A stretch of 20,878 nucleotides of DNA from Chloroflexota bacterium. Its GTDB lineage: Bacteria; Chloroflexota; Anaerolineae; Promineifilales; Promineifilaceae. Positions 1-8,079 of this stretch are shown here, in pieces. Both the position numbers and the translations under genes were made by a program. The notes under the pieces were generated by a model, which saw nothing but the letters and a program-made list of their open reading frames with translations, searched no databases and was not told the DNA's origin. Where the stretch lies: positions 3,101,940-3,122,817 of the forward strand of contig CP070688.1 in NCBI GenBank assembly GCA_020353135.1, given 5' to 3'. Each line of letters opens with the position of its first letter. Position 1 is the first letter of the stretch.

Positions 1-2087
1 CCACCTGGAAACAGATCGTGCGGGTCGAAGTATTCGTCTCTCGTTATTGTTTGGCCGGTGGCGTCCTGGACCGAGACTTCATTGACCCAGGCGCTACACC
101 TGCCCCACAGCATAGTATGGGCGAAGGGACCGTCACCCTCGTACACCAGATCGGACACGGTGACTATATAGGGTGGGCGGCCGCCGTACGGATGTATGAT
201 CAGATCGCATTGCCAGTCGATATCCACGTACTCGCAATTGACGACGCTCAAATTTCGATCCAATTGTTCGACCAATTCTGAGGTCGCCGTAGCCTCTGGC
301 GTAGCTGTATGCACCGGCGTGGGTGTCTGCGGTTCGAACGTGGAAACCTCAAATGTAAGTGGCGACCCCAAGGGGTTGCCGGAGGCGTCGAGCAGCTGCC
401 AGGTGCTTTCATAGCGACCCGGCGAACTCGGCGCTCGTAACTCAATTGTCAAGGTCGCTTCGTCCCCTTCAAGTAACATATCGTCGACGATTACCGGGCC
501 AGCCTGACCGAAGTCCTCTCCTTCGACGTGCGTCCACTCAGCGCCAGCCCCCACCGGACAAGGGCCGTCATTGGCCAACACCCAATTCATGACGAAATTC
601 ACGTCGACCGGCGTGCTGCTGCTGGCTTCATTCTGGAACGTATAGCTGTTGACCAGCGCCAATTCAGGCTCGCAGGACGAGATAAATGTCGCCGTCAGGT
701 CAGGGGGCAGTGTCGCGCTCGGCAGAACGGTCGCCGACGGCATAGGCGTCTTGGTCGGTTCCGCAGTTAGCGTGGCTGCGATCACGGCCACGGCCGTCGC
801 GCCAACATCAGGCGTATCTTCCGGTTCAATCGTCGGCGTGGTTGACGGTTCAGGCGATGGCGTCTCGGTTGCCGCGGCCGCAACCAGGGCATCGTCCGGC
901 TCTGGCGTGGCTCCATCAAAACCGCCAAAAACGAAGTAGCCCCCGGCTCCGGCGGCGATTATTAACAATAGAATAACCAGGATAATACCAAGCCGGCTAC
1001 GCTTCTTCTCGGCAACCGGAGCGGCTGGAGCAGGCGGCGGAACAGCCACTTCAGTCAAACCTGGGTCCCCGGCCTGCGCAAGGCGCGTCGCGTCAACAGT
1101 CCCGGCGCCTCGAGAGGCTACGACAGTGGCCGACGCCGCCGCTGGCGCCAACTGCGTTGCATTGGCTGACGTCGGCTTGACTGGCGGTGGTGGCGTCATT
1201 CGCTCGGCGCCGGTACTAAGGGCCGCCGCCGCCAGATCGAGATCGCTACTCTTTGCTGCGGTCTGCAAATCCCGGATCATCTCGTTGGCCGACTGGTAGC
1301 GCTCAGAGGGATCCTTGGCCATCGCCTTGACGATGACTGCTTGTATAGAACCGGGAATGTCGTCGTTCAGATCCGTTGGCGGCGGGATTGGTTCGTTAAC
1401 GTGCTTCAGGATAACTGCTAATGGCGTGTCTGCATCGTACGGCAGGCGACCAGTTGCCATCTGGTAATAGAGAACACCCAGCGCGTAGAGGTCACTGCGC
1501 TCGTCGCCGGGCTGGCCCAATCCCTGCTCGGGCGACATGTAGGCCGGCGTTCCGACCATCGCTCCGGTGGCGGTGAATGTCGGTCCACTCAGGATTTTGG
1601 CGATGCCAAAATCGGTCAATACTGCCCGACCTTCATCGGTCAACATGATATTGCCCGGCTTAATATCTCGGTGAACCATGCCGCGACCGTGAGCGTAGGC
1701 TAGCGCATCTGCTACTTCCAGCACGACCCGTGTCGACGCCGAAAGCGGCATTGTGTCTCCCGCACCTGTCATGGCTGCGATACGGTCCTTTAGCGTGCCG
1801 CCACTCACAAATTCCATAACGATGTAATACATGTCGTCAAAGACATCAAAGTCGTAAACGCCGACAATGTTGTGGTGATTGAGAGCAGCCATGGCCCTTG
1901 CTTCTCTCTGAAAGCGACCCACGAAGCCTTGCTCTTCGGCCAGGAAAGAGTGCATGACCTTGATTGCCACGTAGCGGTCCAGGGTTTCCTGGTACGCCTT
2001 GTAGACCTCGGCCATGCCTCCGCGACCCAAGATCTCGGAGACATGATATTTACCGACTGTCCGGCCTATTAGCGATCTAGATGACAT
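1..2087 (-). CDS. Membrane Ser/Thr protein kinase with NBR1-type Ig-like exterior (3' end outside window)
   Basis: The frame stays open to the left edge, giving 695 codons of an incomplete gene. It starts at the ATG at 2087-2085, with a weak AGGA just upstream. The kinase domain covers about residues 13-275. It has a Gly-rich loop (GRGGMAEVY, 21-29), catalytic Lys in VAIK (K43), HRDIKPGN (139-146), DFG (159-161) and GTPAYMSPE (179-187), so all catalytic residues are present. A Pro/Ala-rich juxtamembrane stretch leads to one hydrophobic segment near 362-384. Outside lies a Thr/Pro-rich linker, then a beta domain at roughly 430-545 resembling the Ig-like domain of NBR1: FVMNWVLAND, then a Gly/Pro turn, LRAPSSPGRYESTWQL. 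A second TPTP linker and another extracellular segment follow and run off the edge. PASTA repeats, usual in Gram-positive kinases, are absent. It probably phosphorylates cytoplasmic targets in response to an external signal. The ligand is unknown. Confidence 0.93.
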   Translation of the reverse strand, partial: MSSRSLIGRTVGKYHVSEILGRGGMAEVYKAYQETLDRYVAIKVMHSFLAEEQGFVGRFQREARAMAALNHHNIVGVYDFDVFDDMYYIVMEFVSGGTLKDRIAAMTGAGDTMPLSASTRVVLEVADALAYAHGRGMVHRDIKPGNIMLTDEGRAVLTDFGIAKILSGPTFTATGAMVGTPAYMSPEQGLGQPGDERSDLYALGVLYYQMATGRLPYDADTPLAVILKHVNEPIPPPTDLNDDIPGSIQAVIVKAMAKDPSERYQSANEMIRDLQTAAKSSDLDLAAAALSTGAERMTPPPPVKPTSANATQLAPAAASATVVASRGAGTVDATRLAQAGDPGLTEVAVPPPAPAAPVAEKKRSRLGIILVILLLIIAAGAGGYFVFGGFDGATPEPDDALVAAAATETPSPEPSTTPTIEPEDTPDVGATAVAVIAATLTAEPTKTPMPSATVLPSATLPPDLTATFISSCEPELALVNSYTFQNEASSSTPVDVNFVMNWVLANDGPCPVGAGAEWTHVEGEDFGQAGPVIVDDMLLEGDEATLTIELRAPSSPGRYESTWQLLDASGNPLGSPLTFEVSTFEPQTPTPVHTATPEATATSELVEQLDRNLSVVNCEYVDIDWQCDLIIHPYGGRPPYIVTVSDLVYEGDGPFAHTMLWGRCSAWVNEVSVQDATGQTITRDEYFDPHDLFPG

Positions 2088-2151
2088 GAATCCTGTGGCT
2101 CTTCACTTCGCTACTTCACAAGTTGCTTCTGAAACCGGGAACTGTGCCGGG

Positions 2152-2523
2152 CTATTGATCACCGGGAATCGATAGCTTAAAAGATCTGGTATGCCGATCG
2201 CTTATCAGTCGATCGCCCTGCTCGCCGACATAGTAAAGAATCGCCTCAACCTCGTATGGATCCTTTCGAGCTTCATCCCGCAAGTGTAAGGTCAGGTTGA
2301 AATTGGGTTGCATGGCCTCTATTACGCTCAGGCTGGCGGCCTCCTCGCCATCGGCGTTCCAGACTTGAACCAGGATAGATGGCCGTTCAATGAATGGCGT
2401 GAGGTCGAACCCGATTGCAACGCGCCGGCCGTCTTCATACACGTACAATCCCAATCTGTTGAACCGCACCTCTTCTCGAGAACGTGGGCCCCCGTCTAGA
2501 TTATCGTGGAATTGGACGTGCAT
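2152..2523 (-). CDS. Small protein of unknown function
   Basis: This ORF gives 123 aa from the ATG at 2523-2521. I do not recognise the family. An upstream in-frame start at 2559 would add 12 residues but would put the TATAAT at 2535-2530 inside the coding region, so the shorter form is preferred. The protein has no signal peptide or membrane segment. It is rich in alternating hydrophobic and charged residues (RLGLYVYEDGRRVAIGF, SILVQVWNADG, NFNLTLHLRD, EVEAILYYVG), suggesting a mostly beta, cytoplasmic domain. It sits 36 bp after mfd and 64 bp before the kinase gene, all on one strand. It could be co-transcribed with either or be the first gene of a kinase transcript. No function is proposed. 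Confidence 0.75.
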   Translation of the reverse strand: MHVQFHDNLDGGPRSREEVRFNRLGLYVYEDGRRVAIGFDLTPFIERPSILVQVWNADGEEAASLSVIEAMQPNFNLTLHLRDEARKDPYEVEAILYYVGEQGDRLISDRHTRSFKLSIPGDQ

Positions 2524-2529
2524 GAGTCG

Positions 2530-2559
2530 ATTATATCTCGTTCTGCTTCCGCACAACAA
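2530..2559 (-). promoter_or_regulatory. Candidate promoter for the 123-aa gene, leaderless geometry
   Basis: On the minus strand a perfect TATAAT occupies 2535-2530. A weak -35-like TTGTTG (2559-2554) lies 18 bp upstream. The usual start point, about 7 nt below the -10, is position 2523, the A of the ATG. The transcript would then have essentially no 5' UTR, which fits the lack of a ribosome binding site. The -35 is poor, so confidence comes mainly from the -10 and its spacing. Confidence 0.5.
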
Positions 2560-5500
2560 TCATCTCGTGGTTGGATCAGGGCGAACCGAGGGTCGGTCCT
2601 GCATCGTGCCTATCTTCTCCAAGGTTTGCACTAGAATCACCTGCCACTCTCTGGTAGTCAGTCCGCGGCCGAGCCAGACACCCTTGCGACTTACCTTAAC
2701 ATCTGGCCCCAATTGCCGCTGTAATATCAGCCGGCCGACATGTTCAGAAGCAGGCAAGCGGATCTGCAGCTGCCCGGACTCAGATGCGACAGACAATACG
2801 CCGGCCGTAATGGCGAGCACTTTTATGCGCAGTTGATACAAGAGATTGTCTACCGGATCCGGAATCGGCCCAAAGCGATCGGCCAATTCTACCGCCATAT
2901 CCTCGATAGACTGTAGCGAATCCAGGACGGCCATCCTCCGGTAAAGACGAAGCCTCAACGAAGCTTCCGGCACATAATCCTGCGGCACATAGGCTGGCAA
3001 CGGCAAATCGATGAGCACCGACTCTGGCAATTCGGTAGGAAGCTGTTCACCATCACGGGCAGCGCGGCGGCGCTTTACCGCCCGAGTAAGCAATCGCGTA
3101 TATAGATCAAAACCCACCGCAGCAATGTGCCCACTTTGCCTCGCTCCAAGTAGATCTCCGGCGCCTCGAATTTCAAGATCGCGCATAGCGATGTTGTAGC
3201 CAGCGCCTAAATCGCTCTGCGCGGCGATCACGTCCAACCGTACCTTCGCATCGGCCGTAAGTCCATGCCATTTTGGATGCAAGAAATAAGCGTAGGCGCG
3301 CCGTGCACCTCGACCTACCCGGCCGCGCAACTGATAAAGCTGGGCCAGTCCGAATTGATCGGCGCGCTCGACGATTAGCGTATTGGTATTTGGTATGTCG
3401 AGACCGCTCTCAATGATGGTCGTGCTCAGCAGAATGTCGACCTCGCCGTTAACGAAGCGCAGCATCACATCTTCTAGCTCGCGCTCGCTCATCTGGCCGT
3501 GACCGATGGCAACGGTCGCTTCGGGTACCAGGTGTACGAGGCGGGTGAAGGCGTTGTTTATCGTCTGGACTCGGTTATGGACGTAAAAGACTTGCCCGCC
3601 GCGATCGAGTTCGCGCAGGATGGCCCGCCGCACGATCGAATCTTCCAGCTCACCCACGTAAGTCTGCACTGGCAAGCGATCAGCTGGCGCCGTGTCGATC
3701 TGGCTGATATCCCGCACGCCTGCCAGGCTCATGTAAAGCGTTCTGGGAATTGGCGTGGCTGTCATGGTCAGCACATCCACCTCAGTCCGCAGTTGCTTTA
3801 ACTTCTCCTTATGGTTAACGCCAAAGCGCTGCTCCTCATCTATGATCAGCAAGCCCAGGTCTTTGAATGAGACGTCGTCAGAGAATAGTCGATGCGTCCC
3901 AACCACGATGTCGATTTGACCTTCGCGTAAGCCTTTGACAATACGGTCCTGCCGTGAAGTTGTGCGGAAGCGCGAGAGCATCTCAACATTTACTGGAAAC
4001 GGCCGTAGCCGCTCAAGAAACGTATTGTAATGTTGTTGAGCTAACACTGTCGTAGGTACCAGGATCGCCACCTGCTTGTCATCCATCACGGCTTTGAAAG
4101 CGGCTCGCAGCGCAACTTCGGTCTTGCCGTAACCCACGTCGCCGCAGATCAGCCGGTCCATCGGGTACGGCCGCTCCATATCCGACTTAACTTGAGCGAT
4201 GGCTTCCAGCTGGTCATCTGTTTCTCGATAGGGAAAGCCAGCCTCGAGTTCCGCCTGCCATGGCGCATCCTGGGCGAAAGCATGCCCCGCAATCGTTTCT
4301 CTCGCCGCGTACAGATCCAGCAGATCTTCGGCCAAGTCGTCGGCCGCCTCTTGAGCCTTCGCCTTGGCCCGTTTCCAGCCTTTTTCTCCAAGTCGGTGCA
4401 GCTTGGGAGACCGATCGTCCGGTCCTATCCATTTGCTGAGCCGGTCGGCATGGTGCGCCGGAACATAGAGCACATCGCCGTTGCCAAAGTTAACCTGCAG
4501 GTACTCCCGATTCGCTCCCCCAACTGACCGTACAACCAGCCCCGCGAACTGGCCCACGCCAAACTCAAGGTGGACCACATAGTCGCCGGGACCCATATCG
4601 GCGTAGTATGTCTCTGGCGCCACCACTCTCGACTTCAATCGGCGCCTGGGCACGGGTCGGGACCAACCAAAAACCTCGGCGTCACTCAGGACGTTCAATA
4701 GAATGCGGTCGCCTCTGGCCGACGTTCTCGTCCCCGCCTGCTCCTGGTCATATAGAACAAATCCACCACCAAGACTACCCTGCACAAATGAAAGGCTGCC
4801 CGGCGTCGGCCTAACAGGTACTGAGTCCATGACATCGGGCTGCAGGCCTGGTTCAATCGATGCCGATGAATTGTCCTCGTGCCAGAGTTCAGCCAAACGG
4901 ACCGCTTGTTGGCTCACCACCACCGTCGTCTCGCCGAGCGTTCGGGCTGCCCGCAGCCTCATCAGGAACGGACGTACCTGGCCTCCGTAACGAGGACCCG
5001 GCTGGATCACTTCAGATAGGTCCGAATCTGAAAAAGCATCGTCCTCCCTGCCCTCTCCCAGCACCATCACCGTTCTGTTCAGTACCTCGTCCGTCAGCGC
5101 CTGCCAATCGAACAGCGGCGAGGGATAATTCGGCGGTATGTCAAGTTGTTCATTCGCAATCTGGTCGGCATGGGTGTGAACCTCTTCGGCCGCCGCCAGG
5201 TATTCTCGCAGATCGTCAATCACAATCAAAGCGTCTTGGGGCAAGTAACTCAAGAGTGACGCCGGCTGCGAGTAGACCATCGGTAGATAATACTCCAGGT
5301 TTGGCGTTGCCTTGCCGTCGGCTAGCGCGGGAACATCGTCTCGCCAACTCGGCAGGTCAGTCGACTCTTCGACGATCGATCTCTCTAGGTGCTGTCCGAC
5401 CTCGACCACGTCTCCCGGCAACAATTCGCGCCCTGGCGGAATCACGATATGATCAAGTTTACTACGAGCCATATCTTCAGAGCGCTGGGTCGCCGGGTCA

Positions 5501-6153
5501 AACGCCCGCAGCGTTTCGACCTGGTCGCCGAAGAGTTCGACGCGGGCCGGGAAGGAAGCTCCTACCGGATAAATATCCAGAATTCCGCCCCTGATACTGA
5601 ATCCGCCCTCCGCCTCGACGGTGCTGACCCTTTCGTAACCCGCTCTCTGCCAGCCTGTTACGACGCTCGTTAAGTCGAGTACCTGGCCCGTTCGTATTAT
5701 TCGGGTAGCTCCCGCGAAGCGCTGTCGGGGTAGGGTTTTTTGGAGCAGTGCCCGGGCCGAGGTGAGTATCAGAAGTCTCGATGATAGGCCGCCTAGCATT
5801 GGATGCTGGTCCGCCATGAGTTTGCCGAGAACGCCCAGTCGTTGGTTGCGCGAGCTGCTGCTCCACGGGCCGCGTTCGAACGGCAGCGGCGTCGGCTCAG
5901 GAAATCGCAGTGCCGGCATCCCATCTGGGAGCCAGGCATCTAGAACTTGCTGCCACATTGGCACCGCCTCTATGCGCCCGGTCACCAGCACTATGGTCCG
6001 CGGCCGGTCCAGGAACAACCTACTCAAAAGCGCCGGCCTGGCCGTCGACAGCAGCCCCAGCGGCGCACGACTGCGACCGCTATCCAGCTCATTCAGCAGT
6101 CGTTCGTATGCGGGCACGTCTTCGAAAACGCTCAGCAAGCTAGTTAGTTTCAT
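2560..6153 (-). CDS. mfd: Transcription-repair coupling factor Mfd
   Basis: Mfd is a DNA translocase that removes RNA polymerase stalled at DNA lesions and recruits UvrA. The ORF gives 1197 aa from the ATG at 6153, or 1204 aa from a TTG at 6174; neither start has a well-spaced ribosome binding site. The length matches the family (about 1150-1200). Domains in order: a UvrB-like N-terminal module ([14 protein letters not shown], near residue 190); the CarD-like RNA-polymerase-interacting domain beginning at [17 protein letters not shown] (about 520-585); the RecG-like translocase with Walker [10 protein letters not shown] (about 675), DEEQRFG (about 775) and TATPIPRTL; helicase motifs [13 protein letters not shown] and [11 protein letters not shown]; and a C-terminal TRCF domain near 1060-1150. 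The start lies about 50 bp after the pth stop, and a pth-mfd pair is common in bacteria. Confidence 0.97.
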   Translation of the reverse strand: MKLTSLLSVFEDVPAYERLLNELDSGRSRAPLGLLSTARPALLSRLFLDRPRTIVLVTGRIEAVPMWQQVLDAWLPDGMPALRFPEPTPLPFERGPWSSSSRNQRLGVLGKLMADQHPMLGGLSSRLLILTSARALLQKTLPRQRFAGATRIIRTGQVLDLTSVVTGWQRAGYERVSTVEAEGGFSIRGGILDIYPVGASFPARVELFGDQVETLRAFDPATQRSEDMARSKLDHIVIPPGRELLPGDVVEVGQHLERSIVEESTDLPSWRDDVPALADGKATPNLEYYLPMVYSQPASLLSYLPQDALIVIDDLREYLAAAEEVHTHADQIANEQLDIPPNYPSPLFDWQALTDEVLNRTVMVLGEGREDDAFSDSDLSEVIQPGPRYGGQVRPFLMRLRAARTLGETTVVVSQQAVRLAELWHEDNSSASIEPGLQPDVMDSVPVRPTPGSLSFVQGSLGGGFVLYDQEQAGTRTSARGDRILLNVLSDAEVFGWSRPVPRRRLKSRVVAPETYYADMGPGDYVVHLEFGVGQFAGLVVRSVGGANREYLQVNFGNGDVLYVPAHHADRLSKWIGPDDRSPKLHRLGEKGWKRAKAKAQEAADDLAEDLLDLYAARETIAGHAFAQDAPWQAELEAGFPYRETDDQLEAIAQVKSDMERPYPMDRLICGDVGYGKTEVALRAAFKAVMDDKQVAILVPTTVLAQQHYNTFLERLRPFPVNVEMLSRFRTTSRQDRIVKGLREGQIDIVVGTHRLFSDDVSFKDLGLLIIDEEQRFGVNHKEKLKQLRTEVDVLTMTATPIPRTLYMSLAGVRDISQIDTAPADRLPVQTYVGELEDSIVRRAILRELDRGGQVFYVHNRVQTINNAFTRLVHLVPEATVAIGHGQMSERELEDVMLRFVNGEVDILLSTTIIESGLDIPNTNTLIVERADQFGLAQLYQLRGRVGRGARRAYAYFLHPKWHGLTADAKVRLDVIAAQSDLGAGYNIAMRDLEIRGAGDLLGARQSGHIAAVGFDLYTRLLTRAVKRRRAARDGEQLPTELPESVLIDLPLPAYVPQDYVPEASLRLRLYRRMAVLDSLQSIEDMAVELADRFGPIPDPVDNLLYQLRIKVLAITAGVLSVASESGQLQIRLPASEHVGRLILQRQLGPDVKVSRKGVWLGRGLTTREWQVILVQTLEKIGTMQDRPSVRPDPTTR

Positions 6154-6202
6154 TCCTTTGTTCGGCCCACGCAATTTTGTAAGGACAGTTCAGATCCTTC
6201 TT

Positions 6203-6808
6203 CTAGCTGTCTTCCAGGGATCGATTATGCCGGGTCATAGCCAACTCGATACCATCGCTCAGGTACGTCTCTATCGCCGCAACGGCCACTTCCATCATGT
6301 CGTCGACGATGGGCTCTTCATCGGCATTGAAGTCGCGCAACACGTGGGCAGCGGCCTCCATTTTGCCCGGCGGCCGACCGACCCCCAGGCGCAATCGCGG
6401 GAATCCGCCGCCCAGCTTTTCGATAATTGACTTCATGCCGTTGTGTCCGCCTGAGCCGCCTTTCTCTCGCAACCGCAGAGTACCAAGGGGCAAGTCAATT
6501 TCATCATAGACAACCATCAACCTAGCCAGAGGCACATCGTAGTAATTCACCAGAGAACCGACCGCGTTTCCGCTCTTATTCATGAATGTTAGGGGTTTTG
6601 CCACAATTACCGCATGGTCGGCTATACGACCTTTGCCTACAATCGCTTTCATTTCAAGGCGCGACATGCTTATCTCGTGCCGCGCGGCCAGTCGGCTGGC
6701 GACCTTGAAGCCAATATTGTGACTATTATTCCTGTATGCCCGGCCGGGATTGCCCAGACCGACGATCATGAACCGTTCCATAACGCGGCTTGTCTCTGAT
6801 CGCTCCAT
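6203..6808 (-). CDS. pth: Peptidyl-tRNA hydrolase
   Basis: Pth cleaves the ester bond of peptidyl-tRNAs released from stalled ribosomes and so recycles tRNA in the cytoplasm. The ORF gives 201 aa from the ATG at 6808. Homology favours starting at the in-frame ATG at 6781 (192 aa), because the conserved core begins MERFMIVGLGNPG. Counting from 6808, the conserved residues are Asn20 (GLGNPG), the catalytic His30 (NNSHNIGF), the KPLTFMNKSG loop (71-80), Asp102 in VVYDEIDLP, and GGSGGHNGMKSI near 117-128. Length and motif order are normal. It lies upstream of mfd in the same orientation, separated by 28-49 bp depending on the mfd start, and is probably co-transcribed with it. Confidence 0.96.
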   Translation of the reverse strand: MERSETSRVMERFMIVGLGNPGRAYRNNSHNIGFKVASRLAARHEISMSRLEMKAIVGKGRIADHAVIVAKPLTFMNKSGNAVGSLVNYYDVPLARLMVVYDEIDLPLGTLRLREKGGSGGHNGMKSIIEKLGGGFPRLRLGVGRPPGKMEAAAHVLRDFNADEEPIVDDMMEVAVAAIETYLSDGIELAMTRHNRSLEDS

Positions 6809-6848
6809 CGAACGTGTGCTTCACTCGTTTCGCTAATCATTTGAGTAA

Positions 6849-7643
6849 CTACTGATACCAACGTTGGCGAATGATCCGCCGCAACCTGCGCCAGGCGGCC
6901 CTCAGCAAAACGTAGAGTGCCAGGCCAACAAAGACGTATATAACTATCGTGACGCCAAACCAGAATGCCCGGCCGAAGCCCGACGTCTCGATGCTGGTGA
7001 TTCTGTCGAGCAGACCGCCTTGCTCATCAGAATCGCTACCGCCCGTCGAATCGGACGCGCCCAGGAGGCCGCCCGCCGGCGTGGGAGGTGGAGCTGGCGT
7101 AGGAAACGGCGTAAGCGTCGGCAGAATGTTTGACTCAGAGCGTCGAGTCAATTCAAGATCGTCAACGCTGGGCAATGTCGGCGTCAATTGTAAAGTCTGC
7201 GTAAGCGTCGCTGTCGACGATGGCGTAGCCGAAAGGTTGGTAATCAGCAGTTGGCTTACGAAGAACTCATCGTAGTTGTAGTCTTCGCGGACGACTCGCA
7301 GACGCAGCCGATAACGGCCATCAGGGAAGACCGGCGACACCGGCTGGCCCACCGTCGTGTCCCACACCGCCAGCGCATCATCCCGCACTGGCTGATCGCC
7401 CTGAGCGAAAACGATCCAACCTGACCCAGGTCTCGAATCCTGAACGAAGGCCAACTCATAGCGCAAGAATTGCGGATGATCGGCCGTGCCCCGGATGACG
7501 ACGATGCCGCTAACCTCATCCCCATCAGCCGGTTCATAAATGCCATTACCCACCTGAGCATGGACACCATGAACCAGGACCCAGGAAAGGCTGGCAATGA
7601 ATAGGACCTTCAGAATAGCTGCCCTAAATGAACTTCTGATCAT
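6849..7643 (-). CDS. Exported single-pass membrane protein with beta-sandwich exterior
   Basis: The product is 264 aa from the ATG at 7643, which follows an AGG-containing stretch (CAGGTCAC). An in-frame start at 7712 would place 23 residues in front of the signal peptide and is less likely. The N-terminus is a classical signal peptide: a basic start, hydrophobic AILKVLFIASLSWVLV, and cleavage near VHA-Q. Residues about 40-140 resemble the Ig-like/beta domains of Chloroflexota surface proteins (GDEVSGIVVIRGTADH, then FPDGRYRLRLRVV). A low-complexity Thr/Pro linker follows (LPTLTPFPTPAPPPTP), then one membrane helix near 227-247 and an Arg-rich cytoplasmic tail. No enzyme motif was seen. The 40-bp gap to pth makes co-transcription possible. 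The function is unknown; a surface or sensory role is only a guess. Confidence 0.82.
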   Translation of the reverse strand: MIRSSFRAAILKVLFIASLSWVLVHGVHAQVGNGIYEPADGDEVSGIVVIRGTADHPQFLRYELAFVQDSRPGSGWIVFAQGDQPVRDDALAVWDTTVGQPVSPVFPDGRYRLRLRVVREDYNYDEFFVSQLLITNLSATPSSTATLTQTLQLTPTLPSVDDLELTRRSESNILPTLTPFPTPAPPPTPAGGLLGASDSTGGSDSDEQGGLLDRITSIETSGFGRAFWFGVTIVIYVFVGLALYVLLRAAWRRLRRIIRQRWYQ

Positions 7644-8079
7644 GTGACCTGATTTGGTCCGGCTCTCATGCATCAGAACCGACCTCGACAGGGCCAATAC
7701 ACCAAACAGCAAAGTCTAACACAAAGGTCAGGCATGGGCGAACGTCCTCAGCGGCAAGCGGCCCCAGTTAATAAGCGCCATCTGAGAGTTACCAGGGCAT
7801 TCGCCAGGATGGCTGACCTGTGCCTGTTGCGCCACAGCATGCTTACTGCCATAATCGGGCGCTCAGTCGGCGGTCTCGTTCCCCGAAAGCTATCTCACTT
7901 TCCAAGTGAAGATTCCGGGCTGCAACCGCCTAGTTGGCAGGACAATGCCCTGACCGAGTATTCAGTTCGACTTGACTGACGAATGCGCGCGCTATTCAAG
8001 CGCGTGCTTGGTAAGTGTCTAAAAGCAGACGGGCTGTTCGCGGAATTTTCGGCCGGTGCGCGAATTGCTGGAGAGTGAT
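7644..8079. other. Divergent intergenic spacer (436 bp)
   Basis: This spacer lies between divergently transcribed genes for two exported proteins. A 103-codon plus-strand ORF (7668-7979) crosses it but has no ribosome binding site, recognisable motif or protein-like composition, so I treat it as non-coding. The only clear structure is the inverted repeat at 7985-8007. A weak promoter-like pair, TTGACT (7972-7977) and TATTCA (7993-7998), has only 15 bp between the hexamers. No tRNA or riboswitch was recognised. Confidence 0.5.
7985..8007. repeat. GC-rich inverted repeat upstream of the triple-DsbA lipoprotein gene
   Basis: Positions 7985-7993 (GCGCGCGCT) pair with 7999-8007 (AGCGCGTGC) in a 9-bp stem with one G-U pair and the 5-nt loop ATTCA. 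There is no T-run on either side in either direction, so it is not an intrinsic terminator. It lies 73 bp before the ATG at 8080. It could be an operator for a dimeric regulator or a 5' UTR stem; neither is shown. Confidence 0.5.

Noticed and set aside
4860..5594. 244-codon plus-strand ORF
   Set aside because: It lies wholly antisense within mfd. Its Pro/Arg/Ser-rich translation is what the opposite strand of a GC-rich gene usually gives.
5762..6430. 222-codon plus-strand ORF spanning the mfd-pth junction
   Set aside because: It is antisense to two well-supported genes, and its product has no family features.
7668..7979. 103-codon plus-strand ORF in the divergent spacer
   Set aside because: It has no ribosome binding site, no recognisable motif and an Arg/Gln/Ser-rich composition typical of chance reading, and it overlaps the start region of the minus-strand exported protein.
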